A DNA stretch of 64,000 nucleotides from assembly GCF_003149375.1 (NCBI RefSeq), contig NZ_QFWH01000001.1:150753-214752 (forward strand), written 5' to 3'. Within the stretch, counting starts at the first letter, position 1. Each line of letters opens with the position of its first letter. This document shows, one piece after another, positions 1-8,848 of this stretch. The notes under the pieces were generated by a model. That model was not told where the DNA came from. It worked only from the letters and a program-made list of their open reading frames with translations, and searched no databases. This stretch comes from Vampirovibrio chlorellavorus (GTDB lineage Bacteria; Cyanobacteriota; Vampirovibrionia; Vampirovibrionales; Vampirovibrionaceae). The position numbers and the translations under genes are program-made.

Positions 1-591
1 ACCCTGCTCTCGGAAAGCGAAGAGCCCCACTTATACAATCAGGCCATTATGGAATTGGGGGCTACGGTGTGTCTGCCGCAAAATCCCCGCTGCCTGCTAT
101 GCCCGGTCAAATCCTTTTGCCAGGCCTGCGATCGGGGTACGCAACATGAGCGTCCGGTGAAGGCGGCCAAGGCCAAGACCCCGCACCATACCATTGCCGT
201 GGGGGTCATCTGGAAAGACAATCAGGTGTTCATTCAGCAACGCCCGGAAGGCGGTTTGCTGGGCGGCCTGTGGGAATTTCCCGGTGGCAAGCAAGAGGCG
301 AGGGAAACGCTGACCGACACAGTGGTTCGAGAAATTGATGAAGAGCTGGGCATAAAAGTGCAAGTGGGCGAACTGATTACCAGCGTAAAGCACGCCTACA
401 CTCATTTTAAAATCACCCTGCACGCCTATCATTGCCAATACATCAGCGGCGATGTGCAACCCAAAGCGGCCCAAGCCTGGCGCTGGGTAACACCCGATGA
501 ATTACCCCAATTCGCCTTTCCCAAGGCCAATAAAACGGTGCTGGAAAAAATGCTAACTGAATGGCAAGCCAATCAGGCCCAGCCTGTCTAA
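1..591 (+). CDS. mutY: A/G-specific adenine glycosylase MutY, C-terminal part (5' end outside window)
   Basis: Base-excision repair enzyme that removes adenine mispaired with 8-oxoguanine. The frame is open to the window edge; 196 residues are visible. The visible part starts in the end of the glycosylase domain (NQAIMELGA) and continues into the [4Fe-4S] loop with the exact C-x6-C-x2-C-x5-C spacing (CLPQNPRCLLCPVKSFC). A C-terminal NUDIX-like domain follows and carries an intact Nudix box (GKQEAREx7REIDEELGI). In most MutY proteins this domain recognises 8-oxoG and the Nudix box is degenerate, so an intact box is slightly unusual. The missing N-terminus holds the HhH motif and catalytic Asp. 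Confidence 0.95.
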   Translation, partial: TLLSESEEPHLYNQAIMELGATVCLPQNPRCLLCPVKSFCQACDRGTQHERPVKAAKAKTPHHTIAVGVIWKDNQVFIQQRPEGGLLGGLWEFPGGKQEARETLTDTVVREIDEELGIKVQVGELITSVKHAYTHFKITLHAYHCQYISGDVQPKAAQAWRWVTPDELPQFAFPKANKTVLEKMLTEWQANQAQPV

Positions 592-598
592 ACCCGAT

Positions 599-1183
599 CT
601 AAGCCCGGAAAGCCTGACGGAAGCCTCGCAAAAAAGCGATGAGTCCCAACAACCGCAAGCCCTGCCCCAACACGTACAAGGTGCTGGAAGTGCCGGATAC
701 CGCCGGATCGCTGGCGGCGCTGCTGATGACAGACCACAGCATCCCCAGTTCCGATTGAATGGGCGCGGCCAGGAAGGCCCCCAAAAGGGCGCTACTGAAT
801 GCCAGCCCCGCCAACCCCCGGTGGCGCTTGTGGCCGGACACCCGATGAGAGAGCCTGCCCGCCTGCTGGCCCAGGGCATAGGTGACCAACACGGCCAATA
901 TGGGCAACCCCAAAAACCACAGTAATCCCACGCTCATTAACACGGGATGCAGCCAGCCGTATAGCCAGCCGAAGCCTAGGCTGCTGAATCCTGCGGCCAG
1001 CCAGTGTCTGGTCTGAACCTGCTCCAGGCTATTGGGGCGCTTTCGGGCGCAAACCAGACATTTAAAGCCCACCTCGTACATCACCATGCACCGGGGGCAA
1101 ATGGGGGTTTCGCACTCGGTGCAGCGCAAGCGGGTCAGCGTTTGCGGATGGGTGGTACAGGGCACATTGCTGGAATCGGTCAA
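599..1183 (-). CDS. B-box zinc-finger membrane protein
   Basis: A 194-residue protein of unknown function. The N-terminal 45 residues hold a B-box-type zinc-binding pattern (CTTH...CTECETPICPRC...CLVC). About four hydrophobic segments follow (roughly residues 62-82, 84-106, 122-142, 168-188), so it is probably an inner-membrane protein with a cytosolic zinc finger. The start is a TTG preceded by AGAGG at about 7 nt; no upstream ATG fits. Its end lies only 7 bp from the convergent mutY stop. B-box plus membrane-segment proteins occur in many bacteria without an assigned role. Confidence 0.75.
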   Translation of the reverse strand: MTDSSNVPCTTHPQTLTRLRCTECETPICPRCMVMYEVGFKCLVCARKRPNSLEQVQTRHWLAAGFSSLGFGWLYGWLHPVLMSVGLLWFLGLPILAVLVTYALGQQAGRLSHRVSGHKRHRGLAGLAFSSALLGAFLAAPIQSELGMLWSVISSAASDPAVSGTSSTLYVLGQGLRLLGLIAFLRGFRQAFRA

Positions 1184-1207
1184 ATCAGGCCTCTTTTAAA
1201 GATCAAT

Positions 1208-1224
1208 GGCAAGGCTGCCTTGCC
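1208..1224. repeat. Perfect palindrome between divergent genes
   Basis: GGCAAGGC-T-GCCTTGCC is a perfect 17-nt palindrome in the intergenic region between the leftward zinc-finger gene and the rightward small membrane protein. It could be an operator or a small hairpin. Function unknown. Confidence 0.4.
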
Positions 1225-1314
1225 CAAATAAATGATCCAAATCAATGATCAGGAACCCTTCTACTGTAGCGGATTTTGGCAATGGAAGGAAAGCCTGAGC
1301 CCGGGAATCGGCAT

Positions 1315-1342
1315 TTGCATCGGCCCCTTTTAAAGCTACAAT
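1315..1342 (+). promoter_or_regulatory. Sigma-70-like promoter, near-leaderless
   Basis: TTGCAT, 16 nt, TACAAT. The -10 hexamer ends 6 nt before the ATG at 1349, so the predicted transcript would begin at or next to the start codon. No Shine-Dalgarno sequence is present upstream of the ATG. Confidence 0.45.
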
Positions 1343-1348
1343 AGCAGT

Positions 1349-1561
1349 ATGTTTTTCATAGTGCTTTGCTTAGGAATTGCCGCTTTATTAGGCACCGGTC
1401 ATCCGCCCGATCAGTATGGCTGGATGGTTCTATTGGGTCTGGGCTGGTTTGCCGGATTTCTGGATTGCCGCCTGTTTGCCAAGTCCGATCAGGACCGCAA
1501 GCGCGTTTTGCCCCCTGATGTGGATGAACCATCCAACGATCAAGCCCTATTCAAATCCTGA
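1349..1561 (+). CDS. Small membrane protein
   Basis: A 70-residue hypothetical protein with two hydrophobic stretches (about residues 2-15 and 24-42) and a charged C-terminal tail (KSDQDRKR...). It lies 11 bp upstream of glcD on the same strand and may be co-transcribed with it. A good promoter sits directly in front, but there is no ribosome binding site, so it may be translated from a leaderless message. No family recognised; short length limits certainty. Confidence 0.45.
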   Translation: MFFIVLCLGIAALLGTGHPPDQYGWMVLLGLGWFAGFLDCRLFAKSDQDRKRVLPPDVDEPSNDQALFKS

Positions 1562-1572
1562 GATTTTTCACC

Positions 1573-3018
1573 ATGTCGCAAGCCCTGGTTCACACCCTCC
1601 GCAGTATTCTGGGGGCCAGATACGTTCTGGATCAACCCGAAGAACTGATGGCTTACGAATGTGACGCTTGCACCCTCATTCAGAAAAAACCGGACATTGT
1701 AGCCCTCCCCAAAACCCCGGAGGAAGTGGCTCAGATGGTGCAAGCCTGCATTCAGGCCGGTGTCCCCTATACGGCCAGAGGCGCTGGCACCGGGCTCTCC
1801 GGCGGGGCCTTGCCCATGCAGGGCGGGGTACAAATCGGGTTGAATCGCTTGAACCGCATTGTGGCCATTGATCCCAAAAACCGCACCGCCACGGTGGAAG
1901 TGGGGGTGATCAACGCCAGCCTGAACAACGCTTTAAAGCCCTACGGCCTGTTCTACGCCCCCGATCCCTCCTCCCAAAGCGCCTGCACCTTGGGCGGTAA
2001 TATCGCCGAAAACGCCGGGGGGATTCACTGTATTAAATACGGGGTGACCACGGATCACGTGCTGGCCCTGCAAATGGTCTTGCCCGATGGATCGCTGACC
2101 TGGATTGGCAGCCAAAATCGCCGAAGCCACGGCCCCAACCTGGTGGGCCTCATGGTGGGCTCCGAAGGCACTTTGGGCATTATGACTCAGGCCATTGTAA
2201 AAATAACCCCCGTACCGGAAACAATACGGGTGTATCTGGCCGCATTTGAGAGCGTGACCGATGCCGGAGGCACGGTGGCCAGCATCATTCGCAGCGGCTT
2301 GGTGCCATCCGCGCTGGAGTTTATGGACGCCTTTACGGTCAGAGCGGTCAATCAGGCCTTTCAGGTGGGCTTCCCGGAAGAGGCGGAAGCAGTGTTATTG
2401 ATTGAGCTGGATGGCCCCACCGCCCAGGTGTTACAGGATGAAAAAAAGTTACGGGCCATTTTAGACAATCACCGGGTCAGCCAGGTACGAGCCGGAGAAA
2501 CCGAGGCCGAGCGCCTGGCCCTGTGGAAGGCCCGTAAAGCCACGGTAGCCGCTTATGGGCGGTATGCCCCGGCCTTTTACCTGAATGACACGGTCATTCC
2601 CCGCAGCCAGTTGGTAAACCTGCTGGAGAAAATTTACGCCGTGGCCGAGCGCTACGAGGTCATCATCTGCAACGTGTTCCATGCGGGCGATGGGAATTTG
2701 CACCCCCATGTGCTGTTTGATCCGGACAAACCCGATGAAGTGCGCCGGGCCATGCAGGCGGGCGAAGAGATTTTACAGGCCTGCCTGTCGGTGGGCGGCG
2801 CTTTGAGCGGTGAGCATGGCATTGGTATTGAAAAATCGGAGTTGATGCCCCTGCAATTTTCCTCGGAATCGCTGGAAAAAATGCGGCAACTGAAGCGCAC
2901 CATCGACCCGGTGGGATTGTGCAACCCGGAGAAAATTTTCCCCATGCGCACAGCCTGCGGGGAAACCCGCCATGCGGTTAGCCCCCAATTACTGACCGGG
3001 GAGGGGTTATGGATATAG
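1573..3018 (+). CDS. glcD: Glycolate oxidase FAD-binding subunit GlcD
   Basis: Catalytic subunit of the GlcDEF complex, which oxidises glycolate to glyoxylate and passes electrons towards the quinone pool. The 481 residues are close to the usual length (about 499 in E. coli). Visible are the PCMH-type FAD-binding segment (ARGAGTGLSGGALP, about residues 70-83), the mid-domain SEGTLGI motif, and the C-terminal cap motifs HAGDGNLHPH and SGEHGIGIEK. The next gene starts inside its last codons (10-nt overlap), so the operon is translationally coupled. D-lactate dehydrogenases of the same family look similar, but the D-E-F gene order favours glycolate oxidase. Confidence 0.93.
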   Translation: MSQALVHTLRSILGARYVLDQPEELMAYECDACTLIQKKPDIVALPKTPEEVAQMVQACIQAGVPYTARGAGTGLSGGALPMQGGVQIGLNRLNRIVAIDPKNRTATVEVGVINASLNNALKPYGLFYAPDPSSQSACTLGGNIAENAGGIHCIKYGVTTDHVLALQMVLPDGSLTWIGSQNRRSHGPNLVGLMVGSEGTLGIMTQAIVKITPVPETIRVYLAAFESVTDAGGTVASIIRSGLVPSALEFMDAFTVRAVNQAFQVGFPEEAEAVLLIELDGPTAQVLQDEKKLRAILDNHRVSQVRAGETEAERLALWKARKATVAAYGRYAPAFYLNDTVIPRSQLVNLLEKIYAVAERYEVIICNVFHAGDGNLHPHVLFDPDKPDEVRRAMQAGEEILQACLSVGGALSGEHGIGIEKSELMPLQFSSESLEKMRQLKRTIDPVGLCNPEKIFPMRTACGETRHAVSPQLLTGEGLWI

Positions 3019-4244
3019 CAGCCTCCAGCGCCTCTCTCAGCCTGAAGGAACTCCAGCAAATGGGCTTGGCCTGCCCTTGGGAATTTGACACTCGCAGCGG
3101 CCACAAGCTAAGCCCCCAAACCCCCGCTCAGGTGGCCAGACTCTTGCAATGGGCTCAATCTCAAAAAAAGCCAGTGGCCCTGACCCCAACCGATGCGGCA
3201 TTGCTGCCAGAAGCCCTGTGGCTGGATTTATCAAGCCTGAATCGAGTCCGGCAGCATGCCGTGGCCGATTTTATCATTCAGGTGGAATGCGGCATGACCT
3301 ACCGGGAATTGCTGGCCACGGTGGCTCCGCACCGGCAGATCTGGCCGCTGAGCTACCCGCCTACACTCACCATCGGGCAAATTCTGGCGGAAGAACGCCC
3401 GGCCCTGCACACCGGTCTGCGGGGTTATCCACGAGACTATGTATTAAAGGTGGAAGTGGCCACCCCGGATGGGCAAGTGACCATCAGCGGGGCGGATGTG
3501 GTGAAAAACGTAACCGGCTACGATTTAGCCAAGCTGTACATTGGCGGCTACCATCAATTCGGAGTACTTACTTCCGTGACCCTCAAGCTGGCCGCCCTGC
3601 CCGAAACGCGCCAGCAATGGCGCTTATCGCCCGATTCACTGAATCAGGCGTTTCCACTGGTGGAGCAAATACTTGCCAGCGGGCTGGCCCTCAACGTATG
3701 CGAACTATTTCAGGATCAGGGCCAGTGGCGCTTGCTACTTGAGCTGGCTGGAGATGAGGCCATCGTGAAGGCTCAGGCCGCTGATTTGTCAGGACAGTTT
3801 ACCGGTTCTCCCACCGTGCTGGACACCCGCAGCGGTGAGGCGCTGCTGTTTGAACTGCAACAATTCCCGGCGCAGCAAACCATTCTGGAAGCGGCCTTTC
3901 CCCTCAGCCAATGGCAGGACTTTGTCAGTCAGGTCAGCAAGCAGCCCTCTCTGGGCTCTATTCGCATTCAGGTGCGCCCGGCGGCCGGACTGGTGTACCT
4001 GTTTGCCAATCAGCTTCCCTTCGCGGCCTTGCGCTATTTGAAAGAGCAGACAGAGGCGCATCAGGGCTTTTTGCAAATCAAGCAAATAGCCCCTGAAGAT
4101 GTAACCAACGCTTCGGAAGCCACCAGCATTTACGCCGATGCCAACTTGCCCCAGAATCCTGCGGTGCGGGACTTGCTCCGGCGTTTAAAAAACAGCTATG
4201 ATCCCGGTAACATCCTGTTTGCGGCCCAGTTATCCTTAACCTAG
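3009..4244 (+). CDS. glcE: Glycolate oxidase subunit GlcE
   Basis: Second FAD-binding subunit of glycolate oxidase, 411 residues (E. coli GlcE about 350). It is a shortened relative of GlcD that keeps the PCMH FAD-binding fold. The diagnostic segment GADVVKNVTGYDLAKLYIGG lies near residues 162-181, followed by GVLTSVTLKL. It overlaps glcD by 10 nt and precedes glcF by 45 nt. The extra length is in the C-terminal half; nothing suggests a frameshift. Confidence 0.9.
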   Translation: MDIAASSASLSLKELQQMGLACPWEFDTRSGHKLSPQTPAQVARLLQWAQSQKKPVALTPTDAALLPEALWLDLSSLNRVRQHAVADFIIQVECGMTYRELLATVAPHRQIWPLSYPPTLTIGQILAEERPALHTGLRGYPRDYVLKVEVATPDGQVTISGADVVKNVTGYDLAKLYIGGYHQFGVLTSVTLKLAALPETRQQWRLSPDSLNQAFPLVEQILASGLALNVCELFQDQGQWRLLLELAGDEAIVKAQAADLSGQFTGSPTVLDTRSGEALLFELQQFPAQQTILEAAFPLSQWQDFVSQVSKQPSLGSIRIQVRPAAGLVYLFANQLPFAALRYLKEQTEAHQGFLQIKQIAPEDVTNASEATSIYADANLPQNPAVRDLLRRLKNSYDPGNILFAAQLSLT

Positions 4245-4289
4245 CTGAAATCTCCACCCCAACCCACAAAAGATCCACCAAGAGGCCCA

Positions 4290-5621
4290 ATGAGCCATAC
4301 ACCCCTGCCCCACCTGCAACTGGAACTGGACAAGCTCAAGGCTTGTATCCATTGCGGTATTTGCCTGCCAGCTTGTCCTACCTATCAGGCCACCGGCTCG
4401 GAAGCGGAATCGCCCCGTGGACGCCTGTACCTGATGAAAAAACTGCTGGAAGGCCAACTGGAGCCGGAAGCGGTCAAGCCTCATCTGGATCAATGCCTGG
4501 CTTGCCATGGCTGCGAAACGGTTTGCCCGTCTGCGGTGCAATACGGCAATATTTTGCTGAGTACCCGGGAGGATTTGGCCCAACGGGATCCCAGCCTGAG
4601 CCGCCGACTGAAGCGGTTTATCTTCCGCCGGGTGTTGCCCAATCATCGTCTGTTGGTTTGGGGTGGGCGATTCTTGAGGATTTATCAGCGCAGTGGCTTG
4701 CAATGGCTGGTTCGGGTATTGGGCTTGCTGAAGATAGCCCCAACCCTGGCCCATCAGGAAGGCTTGCTGCCTGATATTCCAGCCCGAAAAGCCCTGACCC
4801 CCGGCATGGGCTTTGGCGATTCCACCGGGGAAACCGTGGCCCTGCTGACTGGCTGCGTGATGGACATTTTTTACAACCCGGTGCATTGGGACACCATAGA
4901 GGCGCTGGCCGCCAACGGCTACTGGGTGGTCATTCCGGAGCAGGACTGTTGCGGGGCATTGGCCCACCATGCCGGAGAGACCGACATCACCCGGGAGCGG
5001 GCCAAAGACCTGATTACCAAAACCCTGCGCATTCAGCCCCGCTGGATTGTGGTCAATTCGGCGGGTTGTGGCTCGACCATGAAGGATTACGGCAAGCTGC
5101 TGGCCGGCGATTCCAGTATTGCCCCCCAAGCCGCGGAATTTTCCGAAAAATTGATTGATGTGATGGCTCTGCTGGCCCAAAAGCCGCTAGCTCCGTTCAA
5201 GAATTACGGGTTGCACGAGAAAATCACCTATCACGCCGCCTGCCATCTGTATCATGTGCAAAAAGTCAAACAGGAGCCCCTGGATCTGCTGGCCCAAGTG
5301 CCCGGTGTGGAACTGGTACCCCTGACAAACATGGAAGCCTGCTGCGGCAGCGCCGGTATTTTTAATCTGGAGCATCCAGAGCTGAGCGGGGAGATTTTGC
5401 AAGAGAAAATGGCCCATCTGAGCGCCGCATGCCAGACCAATGGCGCCAGCACCGTGGTCACCGGGAACCCGGGCTGTATGCTGCAATTGCAAAAAGGCAT
5501 TGAAGCGCAGCATTTACCCATGCAAGTGCGGCATCCCATCTCGGTTCTGGCGGAAGCCTATCGCTCCCCGCAACCAGGCCGCACCAACCGCCCCGGTACT
5601 CAGGGAAAACCACGCCAATGA
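4290..5621 (+). CDS. glcF: Glycolate oxidase iron-sulfur subunit GlcF
   Basis: Electron-transfer subunit of glycolate oxidase, 443 residues. It has two ferredoxin-type clusters: C19-x2-C22-x2-C25-x3-C29-P and C69-x2-C72-x2-C75-x3-C79-P. Two cysteine-rich CCG domains follow (QDCCGALAHHAGE and MEACCGSAGIFNLEHPELS), as in heterodisulfide-reductase-like subunits that dock to membrane quinone chemistry. Its stop overlaps the start of the next gene in an ATGA, so the thioesterase-like gene belongs to the same operon. Confidence 0.93.
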   Translation: MSHTPLPHLQLELDKLKACIHCGICLPACPTYQATGSEAESPRGRLYLMKKLLEGQLEPEAVKPHLDQCLACHGCETVCPSAVQYGNILLSTREDLAQRDPSLSRRLKRFIFRRVLPNHRLLVWGGRFLRIYQRSGLQWLVRVLGLLKIAPTLAHQEGLLPDIPARKALTPGMGFGDSTGETVALLTGCVMDIFYNPVHWDTIEALAANGYWVVIPEQDCCGALAHHAGETDITRERAKDLITKTLRIQPRWIVVNSAGCGSTMKDYGKLLAGDSSIAPQAAEFSEKLIDVMALLAQKPLAPFKNYGLHEKITYHAACHLYHVQKVKQEPLDLLAQVPGVELVPLTNMEACCGSAGIFNLEHPELSGEILQEKMAHLSAACQTNGASTVVTGNPGCMLQLQKGIEAQHLPMQVRHPISVLAEAYRSPQPGRTNRPGTQGKPRQ

Positions 5622-6523
5622 GACCGGGCTTGCAGGTGGGCCACCACTTTGAATTTTCCATTCAGGTGACCGACGCCATGCGCCCCCAGTTCGGGGCACA
5701 GGTGATTCATCCGCTGTACGCCACCGCCAGTATGCTCAATCACATGGAATGGGCCGCCCGCCAGCATGTGGTGCCTTATCTGGAGCCAGATGAGGAGAGT
5801 GTGGGCTATCACATTGATTTAAAGCATGTGGCGGCCACCCCGGTGGGGGCGACGGTTCGGGTCTGTTCCACCGTCACCCGGGTGAAGGCCCGTAAAGTCA
5901 TCAGCCGGGTACAAGCCTGGCACGGGGCACGCAAGGTTGGGGAAGGCCTGCTGACCCAAGCGCTGGTGCGTAAAGAGCAACTGTATGTGACTTCTCCACT
6001 GAGCGACTTGAAGCCAATCGCCGCCTCCACTTCTGATACAGAACAGAATTCCGAGGCAGGGCCCAAGTTTCCGCCTCCGGCTCCCTTGATGGATGAGGAT
6101 GGACAAACCGGGCTGCAATTGGAACTTTTACAGTGGGAAACCAACCAACTGCCCTGCTCCCGGTACGACGAATGGCTGATTTGCCGCATCACGGTTGCGG
6201 AGAACGGCACCAGAACCACTTTTGAAGGACCTTTTTTGTTACGACACGAGATTGAGGATTGGCTGAGCGCCAGCCAGCCCCTTGCATCGGGGGAATCCGC
6301 CCGGTTTCGTTCCGACTTTCTGGAGCCGATTTTAAGGGTAGAAATGGACAGACAGCCGAATGGCTGGTGCCAATGCGCGCTCCGTGTGCAGGCACTGGAT
6401 GGCACACCCTCCAGTGCGCACCCCGCCCCGGTTCACCTGACCCTCAGCGTAAGCCCAGAAAACCTGACCCGCTTTTGCCAAGCGCTCATCGATCAGTTGG
6501 CGGCGTTTCCCAGCCTTCTTTAA
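5618..6523 (+). CDS. Hotdog thioesterase (FlK-like) with extra C-terminal domain
   Basis: A 301-residue protein. The first 125 residues resemble the fluoroacetyl-CoA thioesterase (FlK) type of hotdog fold: HPLYATASMLNHMEWAAR helix, then VGYHIDLKHVAATPVG and GATVRVCSTVTRV. Residues 130-165 are a low-complexity linker. The last 135 residues (about 165-301) form a separate domain that I do not recognise; its end (VHLTLSVSPENLTRFCQALIDQL) faintly resembles WapI-type immunity proteins. The ATGA overlap with glcF ties it to glycolate oxidation, where it might hydrolyse a short-chain acyl-CoA. That role is inference. Confidence 0.65.
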   Translation: MRPGLQVGHHFEFSIQVTDAMRPQFGAQVIHPLYATASMLNHMEWAARQHVVPYLEPDEESVGYHIDLKHVAATPVGATVRVCSTVTRVKARKVISRVQAWHGARKVGEGLLTQALVRKEQLYVTSPLSDLKPIAASTSDTEQNSEAGPKFPPPAPLMDEDGQTGLQLELLQWETNQLPCSRYDEWLICRITVAENGTRTTFEGPFLLRHEIEDWLSASQPLASGESARFRSDFLEPILRVEMDRQPNGWCQCALRVQALDGTPSSAHPAPVHLTLSVSPENLTRFCQALIDQLAAFPSLL

Positions 6524-6937
6524 AGCGGGATCGATCCACCGGAATCGTTACAGTCCTTCGCAAAACCCCTCAAGCGGATCAAGCGCTCCTATAATAGATG
6601 CAGTGGGTTTGACTTAAATGTTTTTAAATGTAAAATATAGGGGTATTCTAATGAACATTTTTTTATTGATAAAAAACACTGACTCGCTGTTGATATTTTG
6701 ATCCAAGTTATCCAGCACAGCGTAAATGGAAACAAAGTGCGAAAAGAGGTAGGGCTAAAAACCTGAGAAAACAGAATTCAAAAGGCTTTTCAGGTTTTAA
6801 ACACGCAAAAAACAGGTGCCAGAACGGGGCAATTGTAACGGAATGATTGCAAATTTCCCCATCTACGAGTGATCCCGTAGTCTGTTTCAGATATTGATCT
6901 ACGCAATAGAGAGAGCAAACTTAAAAAGGAAATCCCG
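6524..6937. other. A+T-rich intergenic region
   Basis: No gene seen in about 410 bp. It is clearly richer in A+T than its surroundings. It contains a TATAAT at 6590-6595 without a convincing -35. A 9-bp inverted repeat (AAAACCTGA at 6758-6766 and TCAGGTTTT at 6790-6798) could act as a terminator or as a leader structure of the next gene. Confidence 0.4.
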
Positions 6938-7315
6938 ATGGATCCTCTAAGTCCGTTATCACAACGCATTCTTCGATTTTCGGGCGTTCAGCCACAAGTA
7001 CTCAGGCAATTGGAGGCAGAGCGGCTCAAACAAGACTCCACAGTCTTGTTTGGCGAAAATCTGGATGTGTTCATCAAGCAAAACCAGCCAGCCAAGGATG
7101 GGCAAGAGAATGGCACTTCAGAAAACAGCGCTATTATAGAGCTGGTCACCAACAAAAAAGATTCTCGCGCCCTGGCGTATGGCAGTGGCTTTATTCGCAA
7201 CCTGCACCGCATGCTGACTGGCGAAGACATTCCACCCACGGAAGTCGTCAACCGGATTCGGAAGGAATCGCCCAGTGGGGACATTTTCGAGATGACCCGG
7301 GGCAGCGATAACTAG
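6938..7315 (+). CDS. Hypothetical protein
   Basis: A 125-residue, mostly polar protein with no signal peptide or membrane segment. The start is supported by AAAGGA about 8 nt upstream of the ATG. The sequence is probably helical (SQRILRFSGVQPQVLRQLEAERLKQ at the start) with an acidic, glycine-containing C-terminus. I do not recognise a family. It is 36 bp upstream of the enoyl-CoA hydratase gene on the same strand and could share its transcript. Confidence 0.6.
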   Translation: MDPLSPLSQRILRFSGVQPQVLRQLEAERLKQDSTVLFGENLDVFIKQNQPAKDGQENGTSENSAIIELVTNKKDSRALAYGSGFIRNLHRMLTGEDIPPTEVVNRIRKESPSGDIFEMTRGSDN

Positions 7316-7351
7316 TGAGGGAATCGCTAGCATAGTGGGGGGTTAAGCATT

Positions 7352-8140
7352 ATGGATAACATTTTTGGCAACCCGCAGTACGTGCGGGTCGAACGGGAAC
7401 AACGGGTGGGTTTGGTACAACTGCATCGCCCAGAGGCGCTGAATGCCCTGAATGGGGACTTGATGCGGGAACTCATACAGGTTTTGGAACTACTGGACGC
7501 AGACCCCACCATTGGCTGTATGGTGCTGAGCGGGGGAGAAAAAGCATTTGCCGCCGGAGCCGATATCAAGCAGATGGCTCAGGCTTCTGCCATCGAGATG
7601 CTGAGTCAGGATGATTTGGCGGTCTGGGATCGCATCCGACTCATCAAAAAACCAATTGTTGCCGCCGTCAATGGTTTCGCCTTAGGGGGTGGCTGTGAAG
7701 TGGCCATGATGTGCGACTTGATTATTGCCGGTGAAAACGCCAAGTTTGGCCAGCCGGAAATCAATATTGGCGTCATCCCGGGGGCTGGTGGCACCCAGCG
7801 ATTGACCCGCGCGGTGGGCAAAGCCAAAGCCATGGAATTGATTTTAACCGGACGGCCCTTTAAGGCCGCGGAAGCCCTGGAACTGGGGCTGATTAACAAA
7901 GTGGTGGCCGATGATCAGGTAATGACCGAGGCCAAAGCCATGGCCCACACCATCGCCGAAAAACCTGCCGTTGCGGTTCAACTGGCCAAGAAAGCCATTT
8001 TGAAAGCCTTTGAAACCACGCTGGAAGAGGGGCTGGACTACGAACGCAAGTTGTTTTACCTCAATTTTGCCACAGCGGATCAAAAAGAGGGGATGCAGGC
8101 CTTTCAGGAAAAGCGTCCGCCGGTGTGGAAGCACACTTGA
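7352..8140 (+). CDS. Enoyl-CoA hydratase / crotonase family
   Basis: A 262-residue crotonase-fold enzyme, the normal length for bacterial enoyl-CoA hydratases. It shows the first oxyanion-hole segment (FAAGADIKQM), the second one (NGFALGGGCEVAMMCDLIIA) containing the first catalytic Glu, and the second Glu in KFGQPEINIGVIPGAGGTQRL. Both catalytic glutamates are present, so hydration of trans-2-enoyl-CoA (fatty acid or amino-acid breakdown) is the best prediction; the exact substrate cannot be read. A G-rich run 8-14 nt upstream of the ATG serves as ribosome binding site. No other beta-oxidation gene is adjacent. Confidence 0.9.
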   Translation: MDNIFGNPQYVRVEREQRVGLVQLHRPEALNALNGDLMRELIQVLELLDADPTIGCMVLSGGEKAFAAGADIKQMAQASAIEMLSQDDLAVWDRIRLIKKPIVAAVNGFALGGGCEVAMMCDLIIAGENAKFGQPEINIGVIPGAGGTQRLTRAVGKAKAMELILTGRPFKAAEALELGLINKVVADDQVMTEAKAMAHTIAEKPAVAVQLAKKAILKAFETTLEEGLDYERKLFYLNFATADQKEGMQAFQEKRPPVWKHT

Positions 8141-8202
8141 TAGCCACCGTCCGCCTTGCGGCAAGACCTCCTCAGCAACTCTAGGCAACAAGAATCTGAT
8201 CA

Positions 8203-8347
8203 GCCTCGCAGGCTCAGCAGGGGCCCCCTTCTGTTTGGAAGGACTCCGGGGTCGCAGATGCAACCCACCTATGCAAAAACTTAAACCCCTAATACTTACA
8301 GTGCCAGGGGTTTAAATTTCGGGATGACAGGATTCGAACCTGCGACC
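8203..8347. repeat. Direct repeat copy 1, containing a tRNA-Pro 3' fragment
   Basis: A 145-bp segment repeated at 8355-8499 with only a few differences (offset 152). It carries a terminator hairpin and, at 8320-8347, the T-arm and 3' acceptor half of the minus-strand tRNA-Pro gene without the rest. The tRNA part here is therefore a truncated duplicate. Confidence 0.85.
8273..8315 (-). terminator. Duplicate of the tRNA-Pro terminator
   Basis: The same hairpin as at 8425-8467 (TTAAACCCCT / AGGGGTTTAA, 10-bp stem), lying in repeat copy 1. A GTTTTT tract follows on the minus strand. Confidence 0.6.
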
Positions 8348-8354
8348 TTGCCCC

Positions 8355-8544
<190 letters not shown>

Positions 8545-8848
8545 ATGCTGCACCTGACCGATCTGAACTTGGCCACGGTGTGTTTGGTCACCCTGTATTA
8601 TGGGGGAAAGGGTAACGCATGGCAACCCTGTGGGACAGGAAACGGGAAATCCTCTTTTTAATTGGTTTGGCAAAAGCGCACAACGCCACGTATATCTGCA
8701 ATCAATACACTATCCCATAGCTGATTGGGGAATAGCCTTAAACTCATCCTTAACTTAAACTGGCGTTAGCGCTGTGCATCAGACCGCTTTTGGAAAAACA
8801 CCCCCCTGTCCGCTCTTGCAACCAACGATATATAGGAAGGAAGGCTGT
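8545..8848. other. Intergenic region upstream of zinc-ribbon gene
   Basis: About 300 bp without a supported gene between the leftward tRNA-Pro and the rightward zinc-ribbon gene. It must contain both promoters, but I see no clear -35/-10 pair. Confidence 0.35.

Noticed and set aside
4236-5180. 314-codon minus-strand ORF
   Set aside because: Lies entirely antisense to glcF and the glcE end, with low-complexity Gln/Gly composition. The glcF reading frame has clear iron-sulfur motifs.
7352-8140. 1,4-dihydroxy-2-naphthoyl-CoA synthase (MenB)
   Set aside because: The crotonase has both hydratase glutamates and no other men gene is adjacent, so a general enoyl-CoA hydratase is the safer call.
8320-8347. 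Second tRNA-Pro
   Set aside because: Only the T arm and 3' acceptor strand are present; the 5' half is missing, so it is a fragment.
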